Shown here one piece after another: positions 35,414 through 49,024 of a stretch of 64,000 bases of DNA. The notes beneath the pieces were generated by a model. It worked only from the letters and a program-made list of their open reading frames with translations, had not been told where the DNA came from and made no database searches. How positions within the stretch are numbered: position 1 is the stretch's first letter; the number at the start of each line of letters is the position of its first letter. A program made the position numbers and the translations under genes. Origin of the DNA: Candidatus Binatia bacterium (GTDB lineage: Bacteria; Desulfobacterota; Binatia; UBA9968; JAJDTQ01); the NCBI GenBank assembly GCA_951813575.1, contig OX638375.1, positions 3,239,042 through 3,303,041 on the forward strand, given 5' to 3'.

Positions 35414-36328
35414 ATGGCGAAGGATCCGCGAGCGCTCGTCAGCATTGTCATCCCCACCCATAACCGCTGGCCCATGGTCGGCGAGGCCGTGGAGTCGGTC
35501 CTGGCGCAGACCGCAAGCCGGTACGAGCTGATCGTGGTCGACGACGGCTCCACGGATGAGACCCCGCGCCGCTTGCGGGACTACGGCGCCCGGATCACGG
35601 TGCTGGCCCAGAGCTGCCGCGGCGTGGCGGCCGCCCGAAACCTGGGGGTTCGCCACGCCTCGGGCAGCTACCTGGCCTTCCTGGACTCCGACGATCTCTG
35701 GCACCCGCGCAAGCTCCTGCGGCAGCTCGGCTTCATGGAAGGAAACCCGGCGGTCGAGATCTGTCAGACCGAGGAGATATGGATTCGCAACGGCGTGCGC
35801 GTGAACCCGAGGAACAAGCACCGCAAGCCGTCGGGCGACATCTTCCGCGCCAGCCTCGATCTGTGTCTGGTGAGCCCGTCGGCCGTGATGATGCGGCGGG
35901 AGCTGTTCGAGGGGGCAGGAGGCTTCGACGAGTCGCTGCCCGTGTGCGAGGACTACGACCTGTGGCTGCGGATCGCCAGGGACACCGAGGTCCCGCTGAT
36001 CCCCGAGGCGCTGGTCACCAGGCGCGGCGGGCACGCGGATCAGCTTTCCCGCTCCACCTGGGGGTTCGACCGCTTCCGCGTCACGGCCATCGCCAACCTC
36101 ATCGAGGCGGGTCTGGACCCGGAGAAGGCCGGATGGGCCTTGGAGGCCATGACGAAAAAGGTTACGATTTTGGCCAAAGGCGCCCGCAAGCGCGGCAACG
36201 AAGCCATGGCTCGGGCGTACGAAGAGCGGCTGCGGCAGATGTCGCGCCTTGTGGGTCTGCATGCGCCGGACTTGTCCGCGGGCGGCGCCGAGCGTGCAGG
36301 GGCGGGTTTCAAACCCGCCCGCCCATGA
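35414..36328 (+). CDS. Family 2 glycosyltransferase
   Basis: A 304-residue GT-A-fold protein. The nucleotide-sugar site is VSIVIPTHNRWPMVGEAVES with ELIVVDDGSTDETPR, and the metal DxD is FLDSDDLWHPRK. CEDYDLWLRIARD carries the family's acceptor-side ED motif. It probably transfers a sugar in surface polysaccharide or glycolipid synthesis. The last residues (AGAGFKPARP) are translated from a family 2 hairpin element, so the C-terminus was created or extended by that repeat. Its TGA overlaps the next gene's ATG (ATGA). Confidence 0.9.
   Translation: MAKDPRALVSIVIPTHNRWPMVGEAVESVLAQTASRYELIVVDDGSTDETPRRLRDYGARITVLAQSCRGVAAARNLGVRHASGSYLAFLDSDDLWHPRKLLRQLGFMEGNPAVEICQTEEIWIRNGVRVNPRNKHRKPSGDIFRASLDLCLVSPSAVMMRRELFEGAGGFDESLPVCEDYDLWLRIARDTEVPLIPEALVTRRGGHADQLSRSTWGFDRFRVTAIANLIEAGLDPEKAGWALEAMTKKVTILAKGARKRGNEAMARAYEERLRQMSRLVGLHAPDLSAGGAERAGAGFKPARP
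36299..36321. repeat. GC-rich hairpin element, family 2 (copy 3), inside a coding end
   Basis: GGGCGGGTTT (36300-36309) pairs with AAACCCGCCC (36311-36320) around a single C. It encodes the final residues of the glycosyltransferase and ends four bases before the ATG of the next gene. Any hairpin would sit at the ribosome-binding position of that gene. Confidence 0.75.
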
Positions 36329-36903
36329 CAGTTTCAGACCGGGCAAATCACATGACCCTGGCGGAAGAAATCACGAGCTACGGCCGCGACCGCGGCATTC
36401 ACGCCCAGGCCGTGGAACGCTGGCTGGCGCTGGCCGAGGAGGACCAGCAAGCTCTGCTCGGACTTGCCCGTGGCCTCCGGCTCGGCGGCAACCACTTCAA
36501 CGATTTCCTGGACTGGTGCGTGGAGATATCCCTGCGGGACGGCTGTTCCGTCGCGTCCGTCATCCACGGCAAGGAGTTGGCGCCGACGCTGTCGGACAGC
36601 CGCATGGGGCGGAACGACAAGCTCAAGCACGCCAAGGAGGCCCTGCGGCGGCTCCGCTACCCTCGCCTCACCCGAATCGAGGACGAGGTCCGCGCCCGGC
36701 TCCGCAGCCTGAAGCTCGATCCGCGCATCCGCATCACCGTGGCGCCGGGACTCGAAGGCGGCCTCAAGGTGGAGTTGCAGGCCGGCGGGGTGGAAGCATT
36801 GGCCCGGCTGGCCCGCGAGGTGGAATCCCTGGCGGACGATGAGACCGCCAGGGAGGTGTTCGCGCTCATGGAGGGGAAAGAGGGTGCAGGCGTATCGGCC
36901 TGA
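36325..36903 (+). CDS. Unrecognised protein coupled to an SPL-like radical SAM gene
   Basis: A 192-residue soluble protein, not assigned to a family. It is predicted to be mostly helical, with several Lys/Arg-rich segments (KLKHAKEALRRLRYPRLTR, RARLRSLKLDPRIRIT) and no TM segment. The stretch from about residue 100 (EDEVRARLRSLKLDPRIRI) contains a short beta pattern and an LEGGLKVEL strand. The start overlaps the stop of the upstream glycosyltransferase (ATGA); an in-frame ATG nine codons later is the alternative. Its end overlaps the downstream SPL-like gene by 20 bases, so the pair is translationally coupled and probably works together. Confidence 0.75.
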   Translation: MTVSDRANHMTLAEEITSYGRDRGIHAQAVERWLALAEEDQQALLGLARGLRLGGNHFNDFLDWCVEISLRDGCSVASVIHGKELAPTLSDSRMGRNDKLKHAKEALRRLRYPRLTRIEDEVRARLRSLKLDPRIRITVAPGLEGGLKVELQAGGVEALARLAREVESLADDETAREVFALMEGKEGAGVSA

Positions 36904-37987
36904 AAGGGTCATCGTGGAGAGCGGTTCCGAGGGGTCGGTGATCTTCGACAACCTCCGGAGGACGCTGCCCGACGTGCCGTTCGTCACCGTCCCGGACCCC
37001 CAGCGCCACTGGGCGGATCGCGACGGCGCCGCCGACCCCATCTCCCGGGGCAAGCGCGACCTGCTGCTGACGCGCCACAGGGGGAAGTTCCTGAAGGTCT
37101 GCCCGGGCAGCGACGGCCAAGTGTGCTGCAACTACTTCATCATCAACTTCGCCAGCAACTGCCCCATGGACTGCAGCTACTGCTACCTGCAGGACTACCT
37201 CGCCGAGAACCCCGCCCTCAAGGTGTTCAGCAACGTCGACGACCTCCTGGCGGAGACCCGGGACCTGCTGGCGAAGCACCGGGACTATTTCTTCCGCATC
37301 GGCACCGGCGAGATCACCGACAGCCTGGCGCTGGAGCCCCTTATCGGCTTCGCCGAGGCTACGGTGCCGTTCTTCGCCGAGCAGCCCAACGTGCTGCTGG
37401 AGCTCAAGACCAAGAGCGACCACGTGGAGGGCCTTCTGGGCCTGGACCCCAAGGACCGGGTGGTGGTGTCCTGGTCCATGAACCCCCAGTCCGTCATCGA
37501 CGCCGACGAGGGACTCACCGCCTCGCTGGAAGAGCGGCTCGACGCTGCGTATCGCTGCCAACAGGCCGGCTACAAGCTGGGTTTCCACTTCGATCCCATG
37601 GTCGAGTACCCCGGCTGGGAAGGAGACTACCGCGACCTGCTGCACCGGATCTTTGCCCGCCTGGACCACCGGCGCATGGCCTGGACCAGCATGGGCGTCC
37701 TCCGCACCACCCCGTCGCTCAAACGCGTCATGCGCCAGCGCTTCCCCGCCACCCGCATCCTCTCCGGCGAACAGGTACCGTGCCCCGACGGCAAGATGCG
37801 CTACTTCCAGCCCCTCCGCGTGGCCATGTACCGCAAGATGCGCCAATGGATCCGCGAAGCCGCCCCGCTGGTGCCCATCTACCTCTGCATGGAAACCCGC
37901 GAAGTCTGGGACCAGGTGTTCGGCTACTTCCCGAGCTGCGGCAAGGAACTGGGGAACGAGCTGGTGGGGGCGGCGCCGCGCGTCTAG
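36884..37987 (+). CDS. SPL-family radical SAM protein
   Basis: A 367-residue protein with the radical SAM cluster motif NCPMDCSYCYLQ (Cys-x3-Cys-x2-Cys) and the general layout of spore photoproduct lyase: QAGYKLGFHFDPMVEYPGWE and the following helical part both align with the known family. In Bacillus SPL a Cys about 45 residues after the cluster donates the hydrogen. In the equivalent stretch here (FFRIGTGEITDSLAL) no Cys is present, so it is unlikely to be an authentic spore-photoproduct repair enzyme. The start is a GTG at 36884 behind a GGAGGGGAAAGAGG stretch, overlapping the upstream gene. The neighbourhood has no sporulation genes. Confidence 0.85.
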   Translation: MQAYRPERVIVESGSEGSVIFDNLRRTLPDVPFVTVPDPQRHWADRDGAADPISRGKRDLLLTRHRGKFLKVCPGSDGQVCCNYFIINFASNCPMDCSYCYLQDYLAENPALKVFSNVDDLLAETRDLLAKHRDYFFRIGTGEITDSLALEPLIGFAEATVPFFAEQPNVLLELKTKSDHVEGLLGLDPKDRVVVSWSMNPQSVIDADEGLTASLEERLDAAYRCQQAGYKLGFHFDPMVEYPGWEGDYRDLLHRIFARLDHRRMAWTSMGVLRTTPSLKRVMRQRFPATRILSGEQVPCPDGKMRYFQPLRVAMYRKMRQWIREAAPLVPIYLCMETREVWDQVFGYFPSCGKELGNELVGAAPRV

Positions 37988-38032
37988 CCCGTTTGCCCGC
38001 CTTCCCGAGACCTGCCTCCCGCGCCACCCTGC

Positions 38033-38070
38033 CCCTGGACCCCGGACTTGATCCGGGGTCCGGGGTCCAG
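38033..38070. repeat. Palindromic element, family 1, 10-bp stem with A-T exchange
   Basis: GGACCCCGGA (38037-38046) pairs with TCCGGGGTCC (38052-38061) around CTTGA. Compared with other copies the top G-C pair has become A-T on both sides, a compensatory change. It fills the gap between the SPL-like gene and secA. Confidence 0.85.
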
Positions 38071-38155
38071 AGGGGAGGAGCGGCGGGGCGAGAGGCAACC
38101 GTCTCGGGTCTCCCCGAAAATTGCAACTCGCCCCCGTAATCGCTATCCTGAAGCA

Positions 38156-41622
<3,467 letters not shown>

Positions 41623-41638
<16 letters not shown>

Positions 41639-42825
41639 AGCCCCCGCGGGGCGTACCGGGGTTCCGCTTCGCCGGGGTGGCGTGCGGCATCAAGGAGAGC
41701 GGCCGCAAGGACCTGGCGCTGATCGTCTCCGACGGCCCGGCCGCCGCCGCCGCGATCTTCACCAGGAACCGCATCAAGAGCCCCAGCGTGACGGCGGGCA
41801 TGCAGCACGTGCGCGGGGGGCTCCTCCAGGCGGTGGTGGTCAACAGCGGCAACGCCAACGCCTGCACCGGCCCGGGCGGGCTGCGGGATTCCAGGGCCAT
41901 GTGCACCGAGACCGCCCGGCACCTGGGCATCGACGCGCAACGGGTGCTGCCTTCCTCCACCGGCATCATCGGCGTGCCGCTCCCCATGGACAAGATCGCG
42001 CGGGGCATCGCGGACGCGGCGGCGTCGCTGTCGCCGGACGGTCTTCAGGAAGCGGTGGAAGCGATCATGACCACCGACAACGGCCCCAAGACCGCGGCGG
42101 CGTCGTGCCGCATCGGCGGCCGTACCGTGCACGTCGCCGGCATCGCCAAGGGCGCCGGCATGATCGCCCCCAACATGGCCACCATGCTGTGCTACGTCCT
42201 GACGGACGCGGCCGTCGCCCCGGCCGCGCTACGGCCCATGCTGCGCCGGGCCGCGGACGGCACGTTCCACGCCATCACCGTGGACGGCGACACCAGCACC
42301 AACGACACCGTGCTGTGCATGGCCAACGGCGTCGCCGGCAACCCCCGCATCAGCCGCGGCGGCGAGGGCGAGGAGGCGCTGGAGCGGGCGCTGACCCGGG
42401 TCATGAAGGAGCTGGCGCTCAAGGTGGTGGCCGACGGCGAGGGCACCACGAAGCTGGTGGAGATCCGGGTGGACGGCGCCCGGACCGCCGGCACGGCCCG
42501 CAAGGTGGCCTTCACCGTGGCCAACTCGAAGCTCGTCAAGACCGCCTTCTTCGGCCAGGACCCCAACATCGGCCGGTTCATGATGGCCATAGGCAACGCC
42601 GGCGTGCCCGTGGTGGAGGAAACCATCGACATCGCCCTCGGCGGCGTCAAGGTGGTGCGCCGGGGCCTGGCCGTGGGCACCCGCGAGACCGCCGCCGCCA
42701 AGGTCATGCAGCGCCCGTCCTTCACCGTCCGCATCAGCCTCGGCATGGGCGACGCCCGCACCTCGGTCTGGACCTCCGACCTCGGCCACGAGTACATCCG
42801 CATCAACTCCGACTACCGCACCTGA
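41623..42825 (+). CDS. argJ: Bifunctional ornithine acetyltransferase/N-acetylglutamate synthase
   Basis: Transfers the acetyl group from N-acetylornithine to glutamate (and in the bifunctional form from acetyl-CoA) in the cyclic arginine pathway. The 400-residue length is normal. The self-cleavage site is the AT|ML-type sequence in [17 protein letters not shown]; Thr at about position 187 would become the N-terminal nucleophile of the beta chain. [15 protein letters not shown] and [14 protein letters not shown] are also typical. The chosen ATG overlaps the secA stop by 16 bases; an upstream GTG at 41596 is less likely. Confidence 0.95.
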
Positions 42826-42852
42826 AGGCACGCTACCCCCGCGCCCGGCATC

Positions 42853-42882
42853 CGTCACCCCGGGCTTGACCCGGGGTCCAGA
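42853..42882. repeat. Palindromic element, family 1
   Basis: ACCCCGGG (42857-42864) and CCCGGGGT (42870-42877) around CTTGA, between the convergent argJ and gatB genes. Relative to the copy at 25011 one T-A pair is C-G on both sides. Confidence 0.85.
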
Positions 42883-42923
42883 GGCGGGGCGGTGGCGGGG
42901 CCAGGTACGGCGGCCCTGGGGGC

Positions 42924-44366
<1,443 letters not shown>

Positions 44367-44516
44367 GGTTTCGCAGGTAACAGAAAGGCCGAGGCTCCGC
44401 AATCTGATGTCCCGGAACCGCTGTTCTTGACGCCCTTCGCCGTTTGCTGTTACGGATTCGGAATCACCCAATCAACTTGCAACCTGCGGGGGGCGCGGCC
44501 CCGGCAAGGAGGAACC

Positions 44517-45671
44517 ATGGCCAATCTCGGGGGAAAATACGCCATTGTTGGCGTGGGCGAGACCCTGGTGGGCAAGCGTCCGGACGGCACGACGCACTCG
44601 CTGCATCTCGAGGCGATCCGGGAGTGTCTCGATGATGCGGGCGTCCGCGGCGACGCGGTGGACGGGTTCCTTACCAACCAGCCGCTGAACGACGCTCACA
44701 GGAGCTACGCGGTGCGGCTGGCGCACATGGCCGGCATCACCCCGGTCTACGCCACCGACCTCGCCCTGGGGGGCGCCACGCCCATCGCCATGGTGCAACA
44801 CGCGGTCATGGCCATCGACGCCGGCATGTGCAGCACGGTGCTGTGCGTGCACGCGCGCAAGCGCTCCACCGGGGATGCCACCCCCGGCTACCCCATCCGC
44901 CGGGGCGACGAGCACTGGGAGCGGCCTTGGGGTCACTTCGCGGCGGCGGCCGGCCACGCGCTGGCGGCCCAGCGCCACATGTACGAGTTCGGCACCCGCA
45001 GCGAGGACCTGGCGGAGATCGCCGTCACCACCCGCCGGCACGCGTCGCTCAACGCCAACGCCACCATGAAGAAGCCCATCACCATCGAGGACCACCAGGC
45101 ATCCCGCATGATCGTCGAACCGCTTCACCTGCTGGACTGCTCGCTGGAATCCGACGGCGGCGGCGCCGTGCTGGTCACCAGCCTGGAACGCGCCAAGGAC
45201 TTTCCCAAGCCCCCGGTGGTGATCCTCGGCATGGGGCAGCACCACCCCCACTTCAGCCTGCTGGACGCCCCCACCCTCACCACCCTGGGCGGACGCAAGT
45301 CCTCGCGCATGGCCTACGACATGGCCGGGCTGGAGCCCAGGGACATGGACTTCGCCGAGCTCTACGACTGCTTCACCATCACCGCCATGATCACCCTGGA
45401 GGACTACGGCTTCTGCGAAAAAGGCGAGGGCAAGGACTTCGTCAAGGACGGCCGCATCGGCATCAACGGCGAGATCCCCCTCAACACCCACGGCGGCCTC
45501 CTATCCCAGGCCCACCTGGAAGGAATGCTCCACCTCACCGAAGGCGCCCGGCAGCTCCGCGGCAACGAAGTCGAGCCCGAACGCCAGGTCCCCGACGCCA
45601 AGGTCGGCATCATCAGCGGCCACGGCGGCAGCCTGGCCATGCATGCGAGCTTGATCCTGGGTACCGCTTAG
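44517..45671 (+). CDS. Thiolase-superfamily protein (lipid-transfer/acetyl-CoA acetyltransferase-like)
   Basis: A 384-residue protein of the SCP-x/non-decarboxylating thiolase-like group. It starts MANLGGKYAIVGVGETLVGK after AAGGAGG. AGMCSTVLCVHARKRSTG marks the region of the usual catalytic Cys, but the canonical xCxSG motif is not recognisable. In the C-terminal half LEPRDMDFAELYDCFTITAM and GEIPLNTHGGLLSQAHLEGM are typical, and GIISGHGGSLAMHASLILG is the end motif with His. Such proteins usually work with a DUF35 OB-fold partner, not seen here. It splits gatB from gatCA. Confidence 0.85.
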   Translation: MANLGGKYAIVGVGETLVGKRPDGTTHSLHLEAIRECLDDAGVRGDAVDGFLTNQPLNDAHRSYAVRLAHMAGITPVYATDLALGGATPIAMVQHAVMAIDAGMCSTVLCVHARKRSTGDATPGYPIRRGDEHWERPWGHFAAAAGHALAAQRHMYEFGTRSEDLAEIAVTTRRHASLNANATMKKPITIEDHQASRMIVEPLHLLDCSLESDGGGAVLVTSLERAKDFPKPPVVILGMGQHHPHFSLLDAPTLTTLGGRKSSRMAYDMAGLEPRDMDFAELYDCFTITAMITLEDYGFCEKGEGKDFVKDGRIGINGEIPLNTHGGLLSQAHLEGMLHLTEGARQLRGNEVEPERQVPDAKVGIISGHGGSLAMHASLILGTA

Positions 45672-45690
45672 ACCGGCATCGCGCGGAATC

Positions 45691-45790
45691 CGGTCCACCT
45701 CCGTCAGTCCGGTCCACCCCCATCACCCCGGTCCACCTCCCCGTCACCCCGGTCCACCTCCCCGTCACGCCGGCCCACCTCCCCGTCACC
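45691..45790. repeat. Tandem array D, period 19-21 bp
   Basis: Five units of the form CGGTCCACCTCCCCGTCACC start at 45691, 45710, 45729, 45750 and 45771. The sixth position is occupied by a complete family 1 palindrome at 45785-45812. The stretch 45672-46081 has no gene: it holds this array, that palindrome and array E. Confidence 0.9.
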
Positions 45791-45812
45791 CCGGGCTTGA
45801 CCCGGGGTCCAG
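45785..45812. repeat. Palindromic element, family 1, at the end of array D
   Basis: ACCCCGGG and CCCGGGGT arms around CTTGA. It is identical in its core to the copy at 42853, and like the copy at 25011 it ends a tandem array. Confidence 0.85.
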
Positions 45813-45850
45813 AGGCGGAGGGTGGGGGCGGCTGTTCCTCGCCCGTCTTC

Positions 45851-46015
45851 TGGATCCCGGGTCAAGCCCGGGATGACTGGAGTAGGGTGCTTGGATCCCC
45901 GGGTCAAGCCCGGGATGACGGGAGCGGGTGCCTGGATCCCGGGTCAAGCCCGGGATGACTGGAGTAGGGTGCTTGGATCCCCGGGTCAAGCCCGGGATGA
46001 CGGGAGTAGGGTGCC
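45851..46015. repeat. Tandem array E, four 41-42-bp units each holding a family 1 palindrome
   Basis: Units start at 45851, 45892, 45933 and 45974, each beginning TGGATCC and containing a CCCGGG-TCAAG-CCCGGG stem followed by GATGAC. Copies 1 and 3 are identical and copies 2 and 4 nearly so, so the array is a doubled 82-bp pair. A decayed fifth copy follows to about 46050. Confidence 0.9.
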
Positions 46016-46081
46016 TTGACCCAGGGTCAAGCTTGCCCCGGGGTCCGGGGTTGGAAAGGGAGTACGTGCCCCCGACGCTGG

Positions 46082-47539
46082 CTAGATCTCCGGCCTCCGC
46101 GTATGCCACTCCGTGGCCTGCTCGTAGGCGTACCCCAGCCGCAGCACCGTGGCCTCGTCGAAGTGCTTGCCGATGATCTGCAGGCCTATGGGGAGCCCGG
46201 CGTCGTCGAAGCCGCAGGGCACCGACAGCGCCGGCAGGCCGGCGAGGTTCACCGAGATGGTGAGGATGTCCGAGAGGTACATCTGCAGCGGGTCGTGGGT
46301 CATCTCGTCGACCTTGAAGGCGGTGGTGGGGCAGGTAGGGGCGACGATGGCGTCGCAATCCTCCAAGACGGCCTCCATGTCCTGCTTGAGCAGGGTCCGC
46401 ACCTTCTGGGCCTTGAGGTAGTAGGCGTCGTAGTAGCCGGCGGACAGCACGTACGTCCCCAGCATGATCCGTCGTTTCACCTCGTGCCCGAATCCCTGGG
46501 CGCGGCTCTTCATGTAGGTGGAGGTCAGGTCCTCGGCCTCGGCCCGGGGGCCGTAGCGCATGCCGTCGTAGCGGGCCAGGTTCGAGCTGGCCTCGGCCGC
46601 CGCGATGACGTAGTAGGCGGCCACGGCGTAGTCGTTCCGCGGCAGCGACACCTCCGTCACGACGGCGCCGGCCTTCTCCAGCTCGGCGATGGCTTGCCGC
46701 GCCGCCCGCTCCACCTCGGGCTGGAGCCCGGCCGCGAAGTACTCCTTCGGTACGCCGATATGCAATCCCTTGACGTCGCCCGTGAGCGCCGCGGCGTAGT
46801 CGGGCACGGGCGCGTCCACCGAGGTGGAGTCCGCGGCATCGTGGCCGGCGATGGCCTGGAGCACCAGCGCGCAGTCGGTGACGTCCCGGGTCATGGGCCC
46901 TACTTGGTCCAGCGACGAGGCATAGGCCACCACGCCGTACCGGCTCACCCGTCCGTAGGTGGGCTTGAGGCCCACGATGCCGCAGAAGGACGCCGGCTGG
47001 CGGATGGACCCGCCGGTGTCGGTGCCCAGGGCGGCGACGCACTGGCCGGCGGCCACGGCGGCGGCGGAGCCGCCCGAGGAGCCGCCCGGCACGTGGTCCG
47101 GGTTCCAGGGGTTGCGGGTGATGGAGTAGCCGGAGTTTTCGGTGGAGGAACCCATGGCGAACTCGTCCATGTTGGTCTTGCCCAGCAGCACGGCTCCGGC
47201 TTCCCGCAGGCGCCTCACCGCGGTGCCGTCATAGGGCGGCGTGAAGCCCTTCAGGATCTTCGACGCGCAGGTGGTGGGCACGCCCTCGGTGAGCAGCACG
47301 TCCTTCAGCGCCACCGGGATGCCCAGGAGTTTCGAGTCCGCGTCGCCGGTGGCGAGTTGGGCGTCCGCCCGTCGCGCGTCTTCCATGCCCTGCTCGCGGC
47401 ACACGGCGAGGTAGGCGCCGATGGCTCCGTCGGTGGCCTCGATGCGGTCGAACAGCGCTTCCGCCAGCCCGACCGCGCTCAACTCACGGGACCGCAGCCG
47501 GTCGTGCAGCTCGTGCAGGGTAAGTTCGTGTACGGTCAT
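46082..47539 (-). CDS. gatA: Asp-tRNA(Asn)/Glu-tRNA(Gln) amidotransferase subunit A
   Basis: The 485-residue glutaminase/amidase subunit that supplies ammonia. The Ser-cisSer-Lys amidase triad is visible: Lys in [14 protein letters not shown], and the Gly/Ser-rich [20 protein letters not shown] with [16 protein letters not shown]. The ATG overlaps the gatC stop by four bases (ATGA), so gatC and gatA are translationally coupled. The C-terminal [20 protein letters not shown] is typical. Confidence 0.97.
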   Translation of the reverse strand: MTVHELTLHELHDRLRSRELSAVGLAEALFDRIEATDGAIGAYLAVCREQGMEDARRADAQLATGDADSKLLGIPVALKDVLLTEGVPTTCASKILKGFTPPYDGTAVRRLREAGAVLLGKTNMDEFAMGSSTENSGYSITRNPWNPDHVPGGSSGGSAAAVAAGQCVAALGTDTGGSIRQPASFCGIVGLKPTYGRVSRYGVVAYASSLDQVGPMTRDVTDCALVLQAIAGHDAADSTSVDAPVPDYAAALTGDVKGLHIGVPKEYFAAGLQPEVERAARQAIAELEKAGAVVTEVSLPRNDYAVAAYYVIAAAEASSNLARYDGMRYGPRAEAEDLTSTYMKSRAQGFGHEVKRRIMLGTYVLSAGYYDAYYLKAQKVRTLLKQDMEAVLEDCDAIVAPTCPTTAFKVDEMTHDPLQMYLSDILTISVNLAGLPALSVPCGFDDAGLPIGLQIIGKHFDEATVLRLGYAYEQATEWHTRRPEI

Positions 47540-47823
47540 TCAATGATTTTCGGGACGCTCAGGAAGTCGTCGTCCCGGGCGGGGGCGTTGCGCAGCAAGT
47601 CCTCGGTCCGCGGCTGGTTGACGGCCCGGTCCGGGCGCAGGACGTTGACCACGTCCACCGCGTGGGACATGGGCTCGACGCTTTCAGTGTCGAGCTCGTT
47701 GAGCTTGTCCATGTAGTCGAGGATGCGGTCGAGCTGGCCGGTGAGTTGTTCCTGCTCGTCCGGAGTGAGGTCCAGACGGGCGAGGACGGCCACGTGCCGG
47801 ACCTCTTCGCTGGTGATTTTCAC
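47536..47823 (-). CDS. gatC: Asp-tRNA(Asn)/Glu-tRNA(Gln) amidotransferase subunit C
   Basis: The 95-residue belt-like subunit that holds GatA and GatB together. It starts [20 protein letters not shown] and contains [20 protein letters not shown] and NVLRPDRAV, then the terminal [11 protein letters not shown]. First gene of the gatCA pair, divergent from rnhB with only about 25 bases between the start codons. Confidence 0.95.
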   Translation of the reverse strand: MKITSEEVRHVAVLARLDLTPDEQEQLTGQLDRILDYMDKLNELDTESVEPMSHAVDVVNVLRPDRAVNQPRTEDLLRNAPARDDDFLSVPKIIE

Positions 47824-47848
47824 GCCGATTTCTTATCATACGCCTCGA

Positions 47849-48634
47849 ATGCCCGGCAAACGAACCTCCCCCGCACCGCCCCGTCCCGGCCGCCTGCTGG
47901 CTCCGGAACGCCGTGGACCCGACGGCACCGTCTACGAATCGGATGCGCACTCGCGGGGGTTCCGGCGCATCGCCGGAGTGGACGAGGCCGGGCGGGGGCC
48001 CCTGGCGGGGCCGGTGGTGGCCGCGGCGGTGGTGTTCGAGCCCGGCGCCTTCAATCCCGACATCAGGGATTCAAAGCTCCTGAGCGCCCGGAAGCGCGAG
48101 CGCCTGGCCGAGTGGATCAAGGAGCGGGCCACGTCCTGGGCCGTGGGGGTGGCCGATCCCGGCGAGATCGACCGCCTCAACATCCTGCGGGCGAGCCTCG
48201 TGGCCATGGCCCGGGCGGTCCGGGGCCTGATCGTCACCCCGGACTACCTCATGATCGACGGCCCCCATGGTATTCCCGCCGCCAGCCTGGTGGAGGACGG
48301 CCCGTGGACCGCGGCGCCGGCGCAACGGACCCTCAAGGGCGGCGACCGGCTGTGCTTCTCCATCGCGGCGGCGTCCATCATCGCCAAGGTGGCCCGGGAC
48401 CGCATGATGGTGGAGTTGGACGTCCAATACCCGGAGTACGGCTTCGCCAGCCACAAGGGTTACCGCAGCCGCCGCCACTCGGACGCCTTGAACCGCTACG
48501 GCCCCTGTCCGGTCCATCGCCGCAGCTTCAAGCCGGTGCGGGAGTCCCTGGAGCAGCGCGCGCCGCGCGCCGTCCAGCCCGCGCCGGACGGCTTGCCGGT
48601 GCCGCTCTTTGGTGCCAGAAATAGGGATGGGTGA
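47849..48634 (+). CDS. rnhB: Ribonuclease HII
   Basis: Cleaves RNA in RNA-DNA hybrids and single ribonucleotides in DNA. The first acidic residues are in RIAGVDEAGRGPLAGPVVAA; DSKLLSARKRE, DYLMIDG and AKVARDRMM-type motifs follow, then GFASHKGYRSRRHSDALNRY. The 261-residue product is longer than the usual ~200 because of an N-terminal Pro/Arg-rich extension of about 40 residues and a short C-terminal tail. The next gene starts inside its 3' end. Confidence 0.94.
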   Translation: MPGKRTSPAPPRPGRLLAPERRGPDGTVYESDAHSRGFRRIAGVDEAGRGPLAGPVVAAAVVFEPGAFNPDIRDSKLLSARKRERLAEWIKERATSWAVGVADPGEIDRLNILRASLVAMARAVRGLIVTPDYLMIDGPHGIPAASLVEDGPWTAAPAQRTLKGGDRLCFSIAAASIIAKVARDRMMVELDVQYPEYGFASHKGYRSRRHSDALNRYGPCPVHRRSFKPVRESLEQRAPRAVQPAPDGLPVPLFGARNRDG

Positions 48635-48998
48635 TGGCCGGAAGTCCCTGGGCAAGGCCGGAGAAGATCTCGCCGAGCGCTACCTCAAGCGGCAGGGTTA
48701 CGCCGTGGTCGAACGCAACTACCGTTGCCCCCTGGGCGAAATCGACTTGATCGCCGTCAACAAGCAGGCCGTGGTGTTCGTGGAGGTGAAGACCCGCAGG
48801 GTGGACACGTCCGGCGCGCCGCTGGAATCGGTCAACGCCATCAAGCAGCGGCGGTTGAAGCGCGCGGCCCTTCACTACCTTAACAAGCACCGGCTGCATG
48901 ACCGGGACGTCCAGTTCGATGTCGTCGGGATTTCGCTCGGCTCGAATCCGCCGTCGGTTCGCCATGTCCGTCATGCGTTCGATTTTTCCGAGGGGTAG
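48627..48998 (+). CDS. yraN: UPF0102 (YraN) family nuclease-fold protein
   Basis: A 123-residue protein of the YraN family, which has an endonuclease-like fold. It has KAGEDLAERYLKRQGYAVVE, NYRCPLGEIDLIAVNKQAVV with the core Glu and Asp, and FVEVKTRR (E-x-K). The ATG at 48627 overlaps the rnhB stop; GTG 48612 is another option. The rnhB-yraN order is common in proteobacteria. Its role in DNA repair or recombination is not settled for the family. Confidence 0.92.
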   Translation: MGDGRKSLGKAGEDLAERYLKRQGYAVVERNYRCPLGEIDLIAVNKQAVVFVEVKTRRVDTSGAPLESVNAIKQRRLKRAALHYLNKHRLHDRDVQFDVVGISLGSNPPSVRHVRHAFDFSEG

Positions 48999-49024
48999 CT
49001 TCTGTTCACGGGAAGGGATGAGGG

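Noticed and set aside
36884-37987. True spore photoproduct lyase
   Set aside because: The hydrogen-donor Cys is not found in the aligned region and there are no sporulation genes. The name is kept only at family level.
45851-46015. Possible CRISPR array with 41-bp units
   Set aside because: The sequence between palindromes is itself repeated, so there are no unique spacers. It is a tandem duplication of a palindromic element.
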